Of a stretch of DNA of 49,770 bases, positions 36,047-43,912 are shown piece after piece. Location: the NCBI GenBank assembly GCA_937898525.1, contig CALCBC010000080.1:1-49770 (forward strand). The letters are read 5' to 3'. The position numbers and the translations under genes are program-made. Source of the DNA: an uncultured Sphingomonadales bacterium. GTDB taxonomy: Bacteria > Pseudomonadota > Alphaproteobacteria > Sphingomonadales > Sphingomonadaceae. The stretch's first letter is position 1. Each line of letters starts with the position of its first letter. The notes beneath the pieces are model-generated. The model worked only from the letters and a program-made list of their open reading frames with translations. It searched no databases and was not told the DNA's origin.

Positions 36047-36094
36047 GGCCCCCGCGCAGGGGGGGTGATCGCGGGGGCCGAGGGATGCGTCCCT
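36047..36094. terminator. Hairpins between convergent genes
   Basis: GGCCCCCGCG (36047-36056) pairs with CGCGGGGGCC (36070-36079), and a smaller AGGGA-TGCG-TCCCT hairpin follows at 36081-36094. There is no T-tract. It lies between the HAD gene and the convergent secreted-protein gene and may stop transcription from both sides. Confidence 0.5.
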
Positions 36095-36122
36095 GAGATG
36101 GAGTCGGGAGGGGACGCGGAGC

Positions 36123-36428
36123 CTATTCGTGATCCTGGTTGCAGGCCGCGAGACCTGCGGCGTCGAGCTCGCCCTGCGAGGTCGCGAACCGGACGACCGG
36201 GCCGGCCTTGCGCGCAAGCTTCCGGCAGGCGACCGCCGGGCGCGGGTCGTCGCCGCGGGTGGTGCAGACGCTGCCGCTGCAATTCCACAGCCGGCCGTCG
36301 ACGATCACCTCGCGCTCGCTGTCCGTGGCGGCCGCAATTTCCGCACGCATCGTCGGCGCCTGGGCGAGCACCGGAGCTGCGGCGAGGGTTCCCAGTGCGA
36401 GGGCGAGCTGCAAGGGAAATCGGCGCAT
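36123..36428 (-). CDS. Secreted CC_3452-like hypothetical protein
   Basis: A 101-residue protein with a signal peptide (FPLQLALALGTLAAAPVLAQ). The mature part has VIVDGRLWNCSGSVCTTRGD and VACRKLARKAGPVVRF, ending DAAGLAACNQ. These features resemble the CC_3452 family found in Caulobacter and sphingomonads, where the second half (CxxLARxxGP...F...L..CN) is conserved. Four Cys could form two disulfides. Function unknown. Confidence 0.7.
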   Translation of the reverse strand: MRRFPLQLALALGTLAAAPVLAQAPTMRAEIAAATDSEREVIVDGRLWNCSGSVCTTRGDDPRPAVACRKLARKAGPVVRFATSQGELDAAGLAACNQDHE

Positions 36429-36450
36429 GTCCGGCCTCTTCCAAACATCA

Positions 36451-36498
36451 TTGTCAGTTGCAGATCGATACGTATATCAATTCAGTTGCGAGTCGCAA
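36451..36498 (+). promoter_or_regulatory. Candidate promoter and operator for the HxlR-type gene
   Basis: TTGTCA (36451-36456) and TATATC (36473-36478), spaced by 16 bp, resemble a sigma-70 promoter. It is directly followed by the perfect palindrome TTGCGA-G-TCGCAA (36486-36498), near the expected transcription start. A winged-helix regulator encoded 54 bp downstream makes autoregulation plausible. The stretch is markedly AT-richer than its surroundings. Confidence 0.5.
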
Positions 36499-36551
36499 TG
36501 CAAATTCGCCCGGCCCGTGGATTCGCCGGAAATTTCCGTTAGAGGGTGGGC

Positions 36552-37004
36552 ATGAGCAAGCTGCGAGAGGACCTGAAAGCGGCCGCCACGTGCGGCCTTC
36601 CGCAGGCACTGGAAGTGATGGGCGAACGCTGGTCGTTCCTGATCCTGCGGGCCGCGTTCAACGGTCTCGTTCATTTCGAGGAGTTCTCGGGCCAGCTCGG
36701 CATCGCCCGCAACATCCTCTCGAACCGGCTCGCGCGGCTGGTCGAGCACGGCGTGCTCGAACGGGTCCCGTGCGAAAAGGACCGCCGCAAGGTCGAGTAC
36801 CGGCTGACCGAAAAGGGCTGCGACCTGCTGCCGGCGATGATCGCGCTCAGGCAATGGGGCGAGAAGTACACGCTGCGCGTGCCGTCGAACCCGATGCTGG
36901 TCGACGCGCGCGACGGTCTGCCGATCGCCCCCATCGCGATCCGCGCGCACGATGGGCGCGAGATCGGCTGGCATGAGCTGGCATGGAAACACGTCGATAG
37001 CTGA
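36552..37004 (+). CDS. HxlR-family winged-helix transcriptional regulator
   Basis: A 150-residue HxlR-type regulator: CGLPQALEVMGERWSFLIL is the family hallmark, followed by the recognition region GQLGIARNILSNRLARLVEH and the wing LERVPCEKDRRKVEYRLTEK. The Cys near residue 14, common in redox- or aldehyde-sensing HxlR proteins, is present (ATCGLPQAL). ATG 36552 is preferred over GTG 36546. The target gene is unknown; a palindrome in its own leader is a candidate site. Confidence 0.9.
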   Translation: MSKLREDLKAAATCGLPQALEVMGERWSFLILRAAFNGLVHFEEFSGQLGIARNILSNRLARLVEHGVLERVPCEKDRRKVEYRLTEKGCDLLPAMIALRQWGEKYTLRVPSNPMLVDARDGLPIAPIAIRAHDGREIGWHELAWKHVDS

Positions 37005-37019
37005 GCGCCGTCACGACGC

Positions 37020-38516
37020 TCAGGCCCGCGGTGCCTGGCGTCGGTAGCTGAGAGCTTCCGCGATGTGGATCCGGCCCACCTGTTCGGCGCCTGCGAGGTC
37101 GGCGATGGTCCGTGCCACGCGCAGCATTCGGGTGTAGCCGCGCGCCGACAGACGCATGGCCTCGGCCGCCTGGAGCAGCAGCTTGCGGCCGGGTTCGTCG
37201 GGCGTGGCGTGCGTTTCGAGCGCCTCGCCATCGAGTTCGGCGTTCGAGCGAATGCCCCGGGCCGTCTGCCGCTCGCGCGCCTCGGCGACACGCCGGGCGA
37301 CCTCGGCCGAGCCCTCGGCCGGCGGCGGCAGGGCGAGGTCGGCGGCCTGCACGGGATCGACCTCGACATGGAGGTCGATGCGGTCGAGCAGCGGGCCCGA
37401 GACCCGCGCCTGGTAGTCGGCCGCGCAGCGCGGCGCGCGGCTGCAGGCGAGAGCAGGGTCGCCGAGGTGCCCACATCGACACGGGTTCATTGCCGCGACC
37501 AATTGCACTCGCGCGGGATAGGTCACATGTGCATTGGCGCGAGCGACGTCGACCTTGCCCGCTTCGAGCGGCTGGCGGAGCGAGTCGAGCACGGCGCGCT
37601 GGAACTCGGGCAGCTCGTCGAGAAACAGTACCCCCAGGTGCGCGAGGCTGACCTCCCCGGGCCGTACGCGCAATCCGCCACCGGTCAGCGCGGCCATGCT
37701 GGCCGAATGGTGCGGCGCGCGGAACGGGCGGGTGCGGCTGATCCTTCCGCCTTCGAGCGTGCCCGCGACCGACGCGACCATGCTGACCTCGAGGGCCTCG
37801 GCCGATGTCAGCGGCGGGAGGATTCCCGGAAGGCACGAGGCGAGCAGCGACTTGCCCGCGCCCGGCGGCCCGATCATCAGCAGGTTATGCGATCCGGCGG
37901 CAGCGATCTCGAGCGCACGCCTGGCCGTCTCCTGTCCCTTGACCAGCCGGAGGTCCGGCCCGTGGTCGGGATCGTCGACCTCGCCCGGCGGCGGATCGGG
38001 CAGTCGCTGCACGCCCTTCAGATGGTTGAGCAGGCTGATCAGGTTCGGCGCGGCGACGACCGGGATGCCGCTCGCCCAGCGCGCCTCGGAGCCCTGTCCC
38101 GCCGGACAGATCAGCCCCTTGCCGATTTCGCTCGCGTGGAGCGCGGCGAGCAGCACGCCGGGCGAGGCCGCAATCCGCCCGTCGAGCGCGAGCTCGCCGA
38201 CCGCGACCCAGTCGGTCAGCTGCTCGGCATCGGTCACGCCCATCGCCGCCAGCAGTGCGAGCGCGATCGGCAGGTCGTAGTGGCTGCCCTCCTTGGGCAG
38301 GTCGGCCGGCGAGAGGTTGATCGTGATGATCTTGGGCGGCAGCGACAGCCCCATGGCGGCGAGCGCGGCGTGGACCCGCTGGCGGCTCTCGGCGACCGCC
38401 TTGTCGGGCAGCCCGACGACGTGGAACTTCGGCAGGCCCGGAGCGACCTGACACTGCACCTCGACCGCACGGGCGTCGAGCCCGAGATAGGCCACCGTCG
38501 ACGCCAGAGCGACCAT
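37020..38516 (-). CDS. comM: YifB/ComM-family Mg-chelatase-like AAA+ ATPase
   Basis: A 498-residue protein with the N-terminal LonC-like region (VALASTVAYLGLDARAVEVQ, then GLPKFHVVGLPDKAVAESR). The AAA+ core has Walker A MIGPPGAGKSLLA, Walker B GVLFLDELPEF and PFRAPHHSASMAALTGGG. The C-terminal ChlI domain has RCGHLGDPALACSRAP, RVSGPLLDRIDLHVEV and ARGYTRMLRVARTIADL. ComM is a helicase that extends heteroduplex during natural transformation. ATG 38516 fits the family N-terminus. It is divergent from the ClpP-like gene across 173 bp. Confidence 0.93.
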   Translation of the reverse strand: MVALASTVAYLGLDARAVEVQCQVAPGLPKFHVVGLPDKAVAESRQRVHAALAAMGLSLPPKIITINLSPADLPKEGSHYDLPIALALLAAMGVTDAEQLTDWVAVGELALDGRIAASPGVLLAALHASEIGKGLICPAGQGSEARWASGIPVVAAPNLISLLNHLKGVQRLPDPPPGEVDDPDHGPDLRLVKGQETARRALEIAAAGSHNLLMIGPPGAGKSLLASCLPGILPPLTSAEALEVSMVASVAGTLEGGRISRTRPFRAPHHSASMAALTGGGLRVRPGEVSLAHLGVLFLDELPEFQRAVLDSLRQPLEAGKVDVARANAHVTYPARVQLVAAMNPCRCGHLGDPALACSRAPRCAADYQARVSGPLLDRIDLHVEVDPVQAADLALPPPAEGSAEVARRVAEARERQTARGIRSNAELDGEALETHATPDEPGRKLLLQAAEAMRLSARGYTRMLRVARTIADLAGAEQVGRIHIAEALSYRRQAPRA

Positions 38517-38689
38517 CGCCTTCCCCCCGCTGCAGGGCCCGGTGATAGCCTGCCGGGGCGACCTGTCGAGCGGAGATGCATCCGGCCCGGAAGGGTCGCC
38601 GCGCCGCGGATCAGCAATTGTACGGTTTACCAGCCCATTAACCATGATCCTTCAGCACCAGGCAGGCAGGAGAGCGCAGCGATGCGGGC

Positions 38690-39772
38690 ATGTATCGCCT
38701 CGCTCTCCTGCTCGCCGCCGTCCTTGCGGCTCTGACCACGCCCGCCCGGGCCGAAGCCCAGACGTACTATTACCGGTACGCTTACGTGCCGCTGCGCATG
38801 CAGCCTGCGACCGCGCAGCCCGCCGCAGTGCGGTTCGCCTCCCCGCTGGCGACCGTCCAGCGCGAAGCCCGGGCCGCGTACGGACCTTTCCGGGTACTCG
38901 ACGACACTACCGCTGCGCTGGTCGGCGCGACCGACTCGCGCTCGCCGGGATGGTTTCAGGCGATGCTGCGCGACTATCCGCGACTTGCCACGCTGCGCCT
39001 GGTCGAGTGCCCGGGCACCTACGACGACCGCGCCAACCTCGCGCTCGGCCGGATGATCCGCGCCGCGGGGATGGCGATCGACGTGCCGGCGGGCGGTTCG
39101 GTGCGCTCGGGCGCTGTCGAGCTGGCGCTGGCCGGTACCTCGCTGACGATCGACGACCGCGCCCGATTCGCGGTCCACGCCTGGCTCGACGAGTACGGCC
39201 GCGGCGCTTCGGACTACGCGGCCGATTCGCCCGAGCATCGCAAGTACTTCGCCTATTACCGCGAGATGGGCATGAACGCCGGTCAGGCAGCCTCGTTCTA
39301 CGCGATGACCAACTCGACTCCGTTCGAGCGGCCGCGCTGGCTCAGCGGCGCCGAGATGCGCAACTGGGTCGGCCGCGGGGCTTCCGGGCCGGTGCTCGCG
39401 GAATCCGAACTGGCGGTGGTGGCGCCTGCGCCCGTCCTTGCGCTGTCGGAGCCGGCAGTCGTGACACCGGCACCCGTCCTGGCGACGGTCGAGCCGACAA
39501 CCGTTTCGACGGTGCCCGTCGGGGTGGCAGCGCCCGAGCCCGCCGTGGTCCTGGCGTCGCCGCCGGCCCTGACGATGCCGGAGGCTGCAGTCGCAGCCTC
39601 GGCCCCGGTCTTCGCCCTGGCAGAGCCGGCGTTCGCGGCCGCCGTGTCGCCCTTCGCGTCCGCGCCGGTCGCGTTCGCGCCGGCCACGGTGTTCCTGACG
39701 CCGATACCGGTGCCGGTGGTTTCCGCGGCTCCCCGGCTCGCCTACCTTGACTTGGGCCTGACAGTCTTCTAA
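38690..39772 (+). CDS. Secreted ClpP-fold-like protein with Ala/Pro-rich tail
   Basis: A 360-residue exported protein. It has a signal peptide (LALLLAAVLAALTTPARA), then a domain (about 75-220) with ATLRLVECPGTYDDRANLAL, VPAGGSVRSGAVELALAG, FAVHAWLDEYG and YYREMGMNAGQAASFYAMTN. This order resembles periplasmic ClpP/crotonase-fold proteins of the COG3904 type, with a possible Ser in RSG and His in VHAW. The assignment is by pattern only. From about 230 to the end is an Ala/Pro/Val-rich tail with imperfect repeats such as APAPVLALSEPAVV. ATG 38690 has AGGAGAG upstream. Terminator-like hairpin follows. Confidence 0.6.
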   Translation: MYRLALLLAAVLAALTTPARAEAQTYYYRYAYVPLRMQPATAQPAAVRFASPLATVQREARAAYGPFRVLDDTTAALVGATDSRSPGWFQAMLRDYPRLATLRLVECPGTYDDRANLALGRMIRAAGMAIDVPAGGSVRSGAVELALAGTSLTIDDRARFAVHAWLDEYGRGASDYAADSPEHRKYFAYYREMGMNAGQAASFYAMTNSTPFERPRWLSGAEMRNWVGRGASGPVLAESELAVVAPAPVLALSEPAVVTPAPVLATVEPTTVSTVPVGVAAPEPAVVLASPPALTMPEAAVAASAPVFALAEPAFAAAVSPFASAPVAFAPATVFLTPIPVPVVSAAPRLAYLDLGLTVF

Positions 39773-39790
39773 CCGCCCGCCGGTATCGAA

Positions 39791-39822
39791 GGCCGCCCCC
39801 AAAGCGGGCGGCCGTTTTCGTT
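39791..39822 (+). terminator. Terminator-like hairpin before rpmH
   Basis: GGCCGCCC (39791-39798) pairs with GGGCGGCC (39806-39813), loop CCAAAGC, followed by GTTTTCGTT. It lies 19 bp past the upstream stop and 27 bp before the rpmH ATG, so rpmH expression must read through it or start within the gap. Confidence 0.65.
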
Positions 39823-39840
39823 GAATTCAGGACCCAGACG

Positions 39841-39975
39841 ATGAAGCGCACTTTCCAGCCGAGCAACCTCGTCCGCGCACGCCGGCACGGCTTCTTCGCC
39901 CGCAAGGCTACCCCGGGCGGCCGCAAGGTGCTGCGCGCTCGCCGTGCGCGTGGCCGCAAGAAGCTCAGCGCCTGA
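39841..39975 (+). CDS. rpmH: 50S ribosomal protein L34
   Basis: A 44-residue basic protein starting MKRTFQPSNLVRARRHGFFA and ending RARGRKKLSA, the full L34 sequence pattern. It opens the conserved rpmH-rnpA-yidD-yidC-engB run. rnpA follows after 28 bp. Confidence 0.97.
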   Translation: MKRTFQPSNLVRARRHGFFARKATPGGRKVLRARRARGRKKLSA

Positions 39976-40003
39976 GCTGAGCCCCCGCTCATCCGACATC
40001 GCG

Positions 40004-40360
40004 GTGCTCAGGCGCCGCGCGGATTTCCTCGCCGCCAATCACGGCCTCAGGGTCGCGCGCCCCGGCTTCGTATTGCTGGCCCGGCCCAACGGCGGGCTCG
40101 GCAAGCGCTACGGCATCACCGTCACCAGGAAGATCGGCAACGCGGTCGTGCGTAACCGCATGAAGCGCCGCCTGCGCGAGTTGCTGCGCGAGGCGCTTCC
40201 CGCCGCCGGCCTGCCCGACCACGACCACGTGCTGATCGGCCGCGAGGGCGGAATCGAGCGCGACTTCGGCAAGCTGCGCGCTGAGCTCGCCGAGGCGCTG
40301 GCCCGCGCGGCTGCGGGCAAGGGCGATGCGCCGCGCCGCCGGCCGGGGCCGAAGCGATGA
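40004..40360 (+). CDS. rnpA: Ribonuclease P protein component
   Basis: A 118-residue basic protein that binds the RNase P RNA for tRNA 5' maturation. It begins LRRRADFLAANHGLR, contains RYGITVTRKIGNAVVRNR with the RNR motif, then MKRRLRELLREAL. GTG 40004 is chosen because it puts LRRRADF at the start as in the family; the frame is open to 39944. Its stop overlaps the yidD ATG. Confidence 0.95.
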   Translation: MLRRRADFLAANHGLRVARPGFVLLARPNGGLGKRYGITVTRKIGNAVVRNRMKRRLRELLREALPAAGLPDHDHVLIGREGGIERDFGKLRAELAEALARAAAGKGDAPRRRPGPKR

Positions 40361-40566
40361 AGCGCCTGCTCGTCCTCGTCGCCCGCGGCTGGCAACTCGG
40401 GCCATCACGGGTGCTGCCGCCGACCTGCCGCTACCAGCCATCGTGCAGCGAGTATGCGATCGAGGCGCTCGAGCGGCACGGCGCGATCAAGGGTGGATGG
40501 ATGGCGCTGAGGCGGCTAATGCGCTGCCACCCTTGGGGGGGACATGGCTACGACCCGGTGCCTTGA
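40357..40566 (+). CDS. yidD: Membrane protein insertion efficiency factor YidD
   Basis: A 69-residue protein with the family hallmarks CRYQPSCSEYAIEALERHG, GGWMALRRLMRCHPW and GHGYDPVP. It helps insert proteins into the inner membrane with YidC. The ATG overlaps the rnpA stop (ATGA). Confidence 0.96.
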   Translation: MKRLLVLVARGWQLGPSRVLPPTCRYQPSCSEYAIEALERHGAIKGGWMALRRLMRCHPWGGHGYDPVP

Positions 40567-40612
40567 GGCACGGGGCGCACGCCCGGACCGACATCTCGCT
40601 TAGGATCGCATC

Positions 40613-42352
40613 TTGGACAACCAGCGCAATTTCATCGTTGCCATCGTGCTGTGCCTCGCGCTGCTGCTCGGCTTCGACTTCGTCGTCGGCCAGCTCTACC
40701 CGGCACCGCCGCCAAGCGAGCGAGTCACCACGCAGGCCGACACGCCGACGCAGCAGGCCGCGCTCGACGAAGGCGACATTCCTGCCCAGGTTCAGGATGT
40801 GCAGGCTGCGCTCGCGAGTGGCGAGCGCATTCCGATCGACGCCCCCGAAGTCGCCGGGTCAATCAACCCGGTTGGCGCACGCATCGACGACATCGTGCTC
40901 AAGACCCACCGCCAGACGGTCGAACGGAATTCGGGCCCGGTCCGGCTGTTCGCGCCGGCGGGCACGCCGGCGCAGCAGTTCGCCCAGTTCGGCTGGGTCG
41001 GCGAAGGCGTCCGCCTGCCGGACGCACAGACCGTGTGGCAGGCCGAGGGCGGGCCGCTCGCGCCGGACCGGCCGGTGACACTGAGCTGGGACAACGGCCA
41101 GGGGCAGCGCTTCGTCCAGCGCGTGTCGATCGACGAATACTACATGCTCACCGTAGAGCAGACCGTGATCAACACCGGCGAAGGATCGGTCGCGGTTCGG
41201 CCCTACGCATTCATCAACCGCACGAGCCGTGGGGCCGACCGCGACACCTTCAACGTCCACGCGGGGCCGATCGGACTGTTCGGCGACGCGGTGGAATTCG
41301 ACTGGGATTACGACGACGTCGACGACGAGGGTCCGGTCGAGCCAGAGGGGCGGACCGGCTGGGTCGGCTTCACCGACACGTACTGGCTGTCGGTGCTGGT
41401 CCCGCAGGACGGAGCCACGGCCAAGGGCGTGTTCCGCGGGCTCGGCAACGGGCTCTACCGCGCCGACCTGCTCTACGACACGGTCACGATTCCCCCGGGA
41501 CGGCAGGTCACCCGGACGACGCGGCTGTTCGCCGGGGCGAAGGAAAGCCAGGTCCTCGACCACTACGAGGACGCCGGGATCAGCAAATTCGGCCTCGCGA
41601 TCGACTGGGGCTGGTTCCGCTGGATCATGTACCCGATCTTCTGGTTGCTGCGCGAGCTGTTCGCGCTGACCGGCAACTTCGGCGTGGCGATCATCCTGCT
41701 GACGGTGATCGTGCGCGCGGCGATCTTCCCGATCGCGCAGAAGCAGTTCGCCTCGATGGCGCAGATGCGCGCGGTGCAGCCGAAGATGAAGGCGCTGCAG
41801 GAGCGCTACAAGGACGACAAGGTCAAGCTGCAGCAGGAGATGGCCCGACTCTACAAGGAGGAGGGGGTCAACCCGCTCGCCGGCTGCCTGCCGATCTTCC
41901 TGCAGATCCCGATCTTCTTCGCGCTCTACAAGGTGCTGCTGATTGCGATCGAGATGCGCCACAAGCCGTTCGTTCTGTGGATCAAGGACCTCTCGGCACC
42001 CGACCCGGCGACGATCCTCAACCTGTTCGGCCTGTTGCCGTTCACGCCGCCGAGCTTCCTCGCGATCGGCGTGCTCGCGGTCCTGCTCGGCCTGACGATG
42101 TGGCTGCAGTTCAAGCTCAACCCGGCGGCGATGGACCCCGTGCAGCAGCAGGTGTTCATGCTGATGCCGTGGATCCTGATGTTCGTCATGGCGCCGTTCG
42201 CGGCGGGCCTGCTGCTGTACTGGATCACTTCGAACCTGCTGACGCTGGCGCAGCAGACTTACCTGTACTCGAAGCACCCGCAGCTGAAAGCGCAGGCGCA
42301 GAAGGAGGCGGCCGACAAGGCGCGCGCGGCCGAGCGGGACGGGAAGGGATAA
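40613..42352 (+). CDS. yidC: Membrane protein insertase YidC
   Basis: A 579-residue Oxa1-family insertase with Gram-negative architecture. There is an N-terminal helix (NFIVAIVLCLALLLGFDFVV), a large periplasmic domain (about 60-345), then the conserved membrane region starting about residue 350: GVAIILLTVIVRAAIFPIAQ, the K-rich loop ASMAQMRAVQPKMKALQERY, GVNPLAGCLPIFLQIPIFFA and LLLYWITSNLLTLAQQTYL. TTG start at 40613 with AGGAT upstream. Confidence 0.96.
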   Translation: MDNQRNFIVAIVLCLALLLGFDFVVGQLYPAPPPSERVTTQADTPTQQAALDEGDIPAQVQDVQAALASGERIPIDAPEVAGSINPVGARIDDIVLKTHRQTVERNSGPVRLFAPAGTPAQQFAQFGWVGEGVRLPDAQTVWQAEGGPLAPDRPVTLSWDNGQGQRFVQRVSIDEYYMLTVEQTVINTGEGSVAVRPYAFINRTSRGADRDTFNVHAGPIGLFGDAVEFDWDYDDVDDEGPVEPEGRTGWVGFTDTYWLSVLVPQDGATAKGVFRGLGNGLYRADLLYDTVTIPPGRQVTRTTRLFAGAKESQVLDHYEDAGISKFGLAIDWGWFRWIMYPIFWLLRELFALTGNFGVAIILLTVIVRAAIFPIAQKQFASMAQMRAVQPKMKALQERYKDDKVKLQQEMARLYKEEGVNPLAGCLPIFLQIPIFFALYKVLLIAIEMRHKPFVLWIKDLSAPDPATILNLFGLLPFTPPSFLAIGVLAVLLGLTMWLQFKLNPAAMDPVQQQVFMLMPWILMFVMAPFAAGLLLYWITSNLLTLAQQTYLYSKHPQLKAQAQKEAADKARAAERDGKG

Positions 42353-42361
42353 CAACAACCG

Positions 42362-42442
42362 CCATCCCGGCGAGAGCCGGGGCCGCATGCCACTTTCGCC
42401 GCGCTTGCGGCACGAGGTCCCCGCTTTCACGGGGACGACGGA
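42362..42442. repeat. REP-like inverted pair upstream of engB
   Basis: The arm GCCATCCCGGCGAGAGCCGG at 42361-42380 and a second arm at about 42415-42442 (reverse complement begins CCGTCGTCCCCGTGAAAGCG) share a YCGTC-type head and a CCCC/GGGG stem. They form a small palindromic pair in the yidC-engB gap. The GTCATCC-like head and internal hairpin recall the ends of the GIY-YIG element family, but the bases differ. Confidence 0.55.
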
Positions 42443-42459
42443 TGGTGTTTAGGAGGCCG

Positions 42460-43095
42460 ATGGACGATCCCGATCTCGCTGAAGAGGCCCGCAAGCTGTT
42501 CGCCGGGCGGGTCGAGTTCCTGCTCTCGGCCCCGTCGCTCGACTTCCTGCCCGAGCCGGAGTTTCCCGAGGTGGCGTTTGCCGGGCGCTCGAACGTCGGC
42601 AAGAGCTCGCTGATCAATGCGGTGACCGGGCGCAAGGCGATTGCCCGCGCTTCGGTCACCCCGGGGCGTACGCAGGAACTCAACTTCTTCGAGGTCGGCC
42701 AGCCGACGCGGCTCAGGCTCGTCGACATGCCCGGCTACGGCTTCGCCAAGGCGCCGGTCAAGGTGGTCGAGCGCTGGCGCCGGCTGGTGCGCGACTTCCT
42801 GCGAGGGCGGCAGCCGCTGCGCCGCACCCTGCTGCTGATCGACAGCCGTCACGGGATCAAGCCGCCCGACGCGGAGATGATGAAGATGCTCGACGAAGCC
42901 GCCGTCGGCTACCGGCTGGTGCTGACCAAGGCCGACAAGGTCAAGGCGAGCGAGCTCGCGGCGACGCTCGCGCGGGTCGAGGCCGAGGCGCGCAAGCACG
43001 TCGCCGCGTATCCGACGGTGCACGTGACCAGCGCCGAGAAGGGCATGGGCATTGCCGAGCTGCGGGCCGCGATCCTTGCGGATGCGGAAGCCTGA
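42460..43095 (+). CDS. engB: Ribosome biogenesis GTPase YsxC/EngB
   Basis: A 211-residue TRAFAC GTPase: G1 AFAGRSNVGKSSLINAV, G2 region around TPGRTQELNFF, G3 LVDMPGYGFAKAP, G4 LVLTKADKVK and G5 VTSAEKGMG. Involved in 50S assembly. ATG 42460 has a strong AGGAGG 3 nt upstream; the family start MDDPDLAEE fits. Confidence 0.95.
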   Translation: MDDPDLAEEARKLFAGRVEFLLSAPSLDFLPEPEFPEVAFAGRSNVGKSSLINAVTGRKAIARASVTPGRTQELNFFEVGQPTRLRLVDMPGYGFAKAPVKVVERWRRLVRDFLRGRQPLRRTLLLIDSRHGIKPPDAEMMKMLDEAAVGYRLVLTKADKVKASELAATLARVEAEARKHVAAYPTVHVTSAEKGMGIAELRAAILADAEA

Positions 43096-43184
43096 CGGGC
43101 GTAGCCCGAGGCGCGCTCGGTTCAGGGTCGACAGGCCGGGGCTGAATGCCTAGGCCGCCCCACAGGCAAGACGGGGTGCCACGC

Positions 43185-43844
43185 GTGAAGCTGATCATCG
43201 GCAACAGGAACTATTCGAGCTGGTCCCTCCGGGGCTGGCTTTCCGCGAAGCAGTCGGGCCTCGCGTTCGAGGCTCTGACGGTCCACATCGACGGCGATGA
43301 CTGGCAGGCGATGAAGCGGCAGGACGGCGAGTTCCAGCCGTCCGCCGGCAAGGTTCCGGTGCTGTGGGACGGCGAGGTGGTCGTGTGGGATTCGCTGGCG
43401 ATCCTCGAATACCTCGCCGACAAGGTCGGCCGCGATCGCTTCTGGCCCAAGGACGACGCCGCGCGCGGGATGGCGCGGGCGATGGTCGCCGAAATGCACA
43501 GCGGGTACCTGCCGCTCAGGCGCATGTGCCCGATGAACGTGCGCAAGCGGGTCGAGGGCCTGGCGCTGACCGACGAGGTGCGCGCCGACATCGTCCGCAT
43601 CCTCGGCCTGTGGGCCGAGGCCCGCGCCCGTTTCGGCAAGGGCGGGCCGTTCCTGTTCGGCACCTTCAGCGCGGCCGACATCTTCTACGCGCCGGTGGTC
43701 ACGCGGTTCGTGACTTACGGGATCGGCGTTCCCGGTTTCGCCCAGGCCTACATGGAAGCGGTGTGGGAGCATGCCTGGATGCAGGAATGGATCCAGGGCG
43801 CCGAGGACGAGCAGTGGGTGATCGAGCAGTTCGAGGTCGCCTGA
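43185..43844 (+). CDS. Glutathione S-transferase
   Basis: A 219-residue GST with thioredoxin-like N-domain KLIIGNRNYSSWSLRGWLS (Ser likely near the thiolate), the cis-Pro/GSH site GKVPVLWDGEVVVWDSLAIL, and an all-helical C-domain with FGTFSAADIFYAPVVTRF. GTG 43185 puts KLIIGN at the start, as in the family; ATG 43146 would add 13 residues. Role in detoxification inferred. Confidence 0.87.
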   Translation: MKLIIGNRNYSSWSLRGWLSAKQSGLAFEALTVHIDGDDWQAMKRQDGEFQPSAGKVPVLWDGEVVVWDSLAILEYLADKVGRDRFWPKDDAARGMARAMVAEMHSGYLPLRRMCPMNVRKRVEGLALTDEVRADIVRILGLWAEARARFGKGGPFLFGTFSAADIFYAPVVTRFVTYGIGVPGFAQAYMEAVWEHAWMQEWIQGAEDEQWVIEQFEVA

Positions 43845-43854
43845 CGCCGAACCG

Positions 43855-43912
43855 AAAAGAGGGACAGTCCCTGTTTTCCGGCTCGTTCGAAAAGGGGGAC
43901 TGTCCCTCTTTT
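43855..43912. repeat. 17-bp perfect inverted repeat (GGGACAGTCCC type)
   Basis: AAAAGAGGGACAGTCCC at 43855-43871 is repeated exactly inverted at 43896-43912, separated by 24 bp. It lies between convergent GST and cupin genes; the right arm touches the cupin stop codon. It could form a terminator-like hairpin on both strands (T-runs at both ends). Repeats of this general type are widespread in bacteria. Confidence 0.7.
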
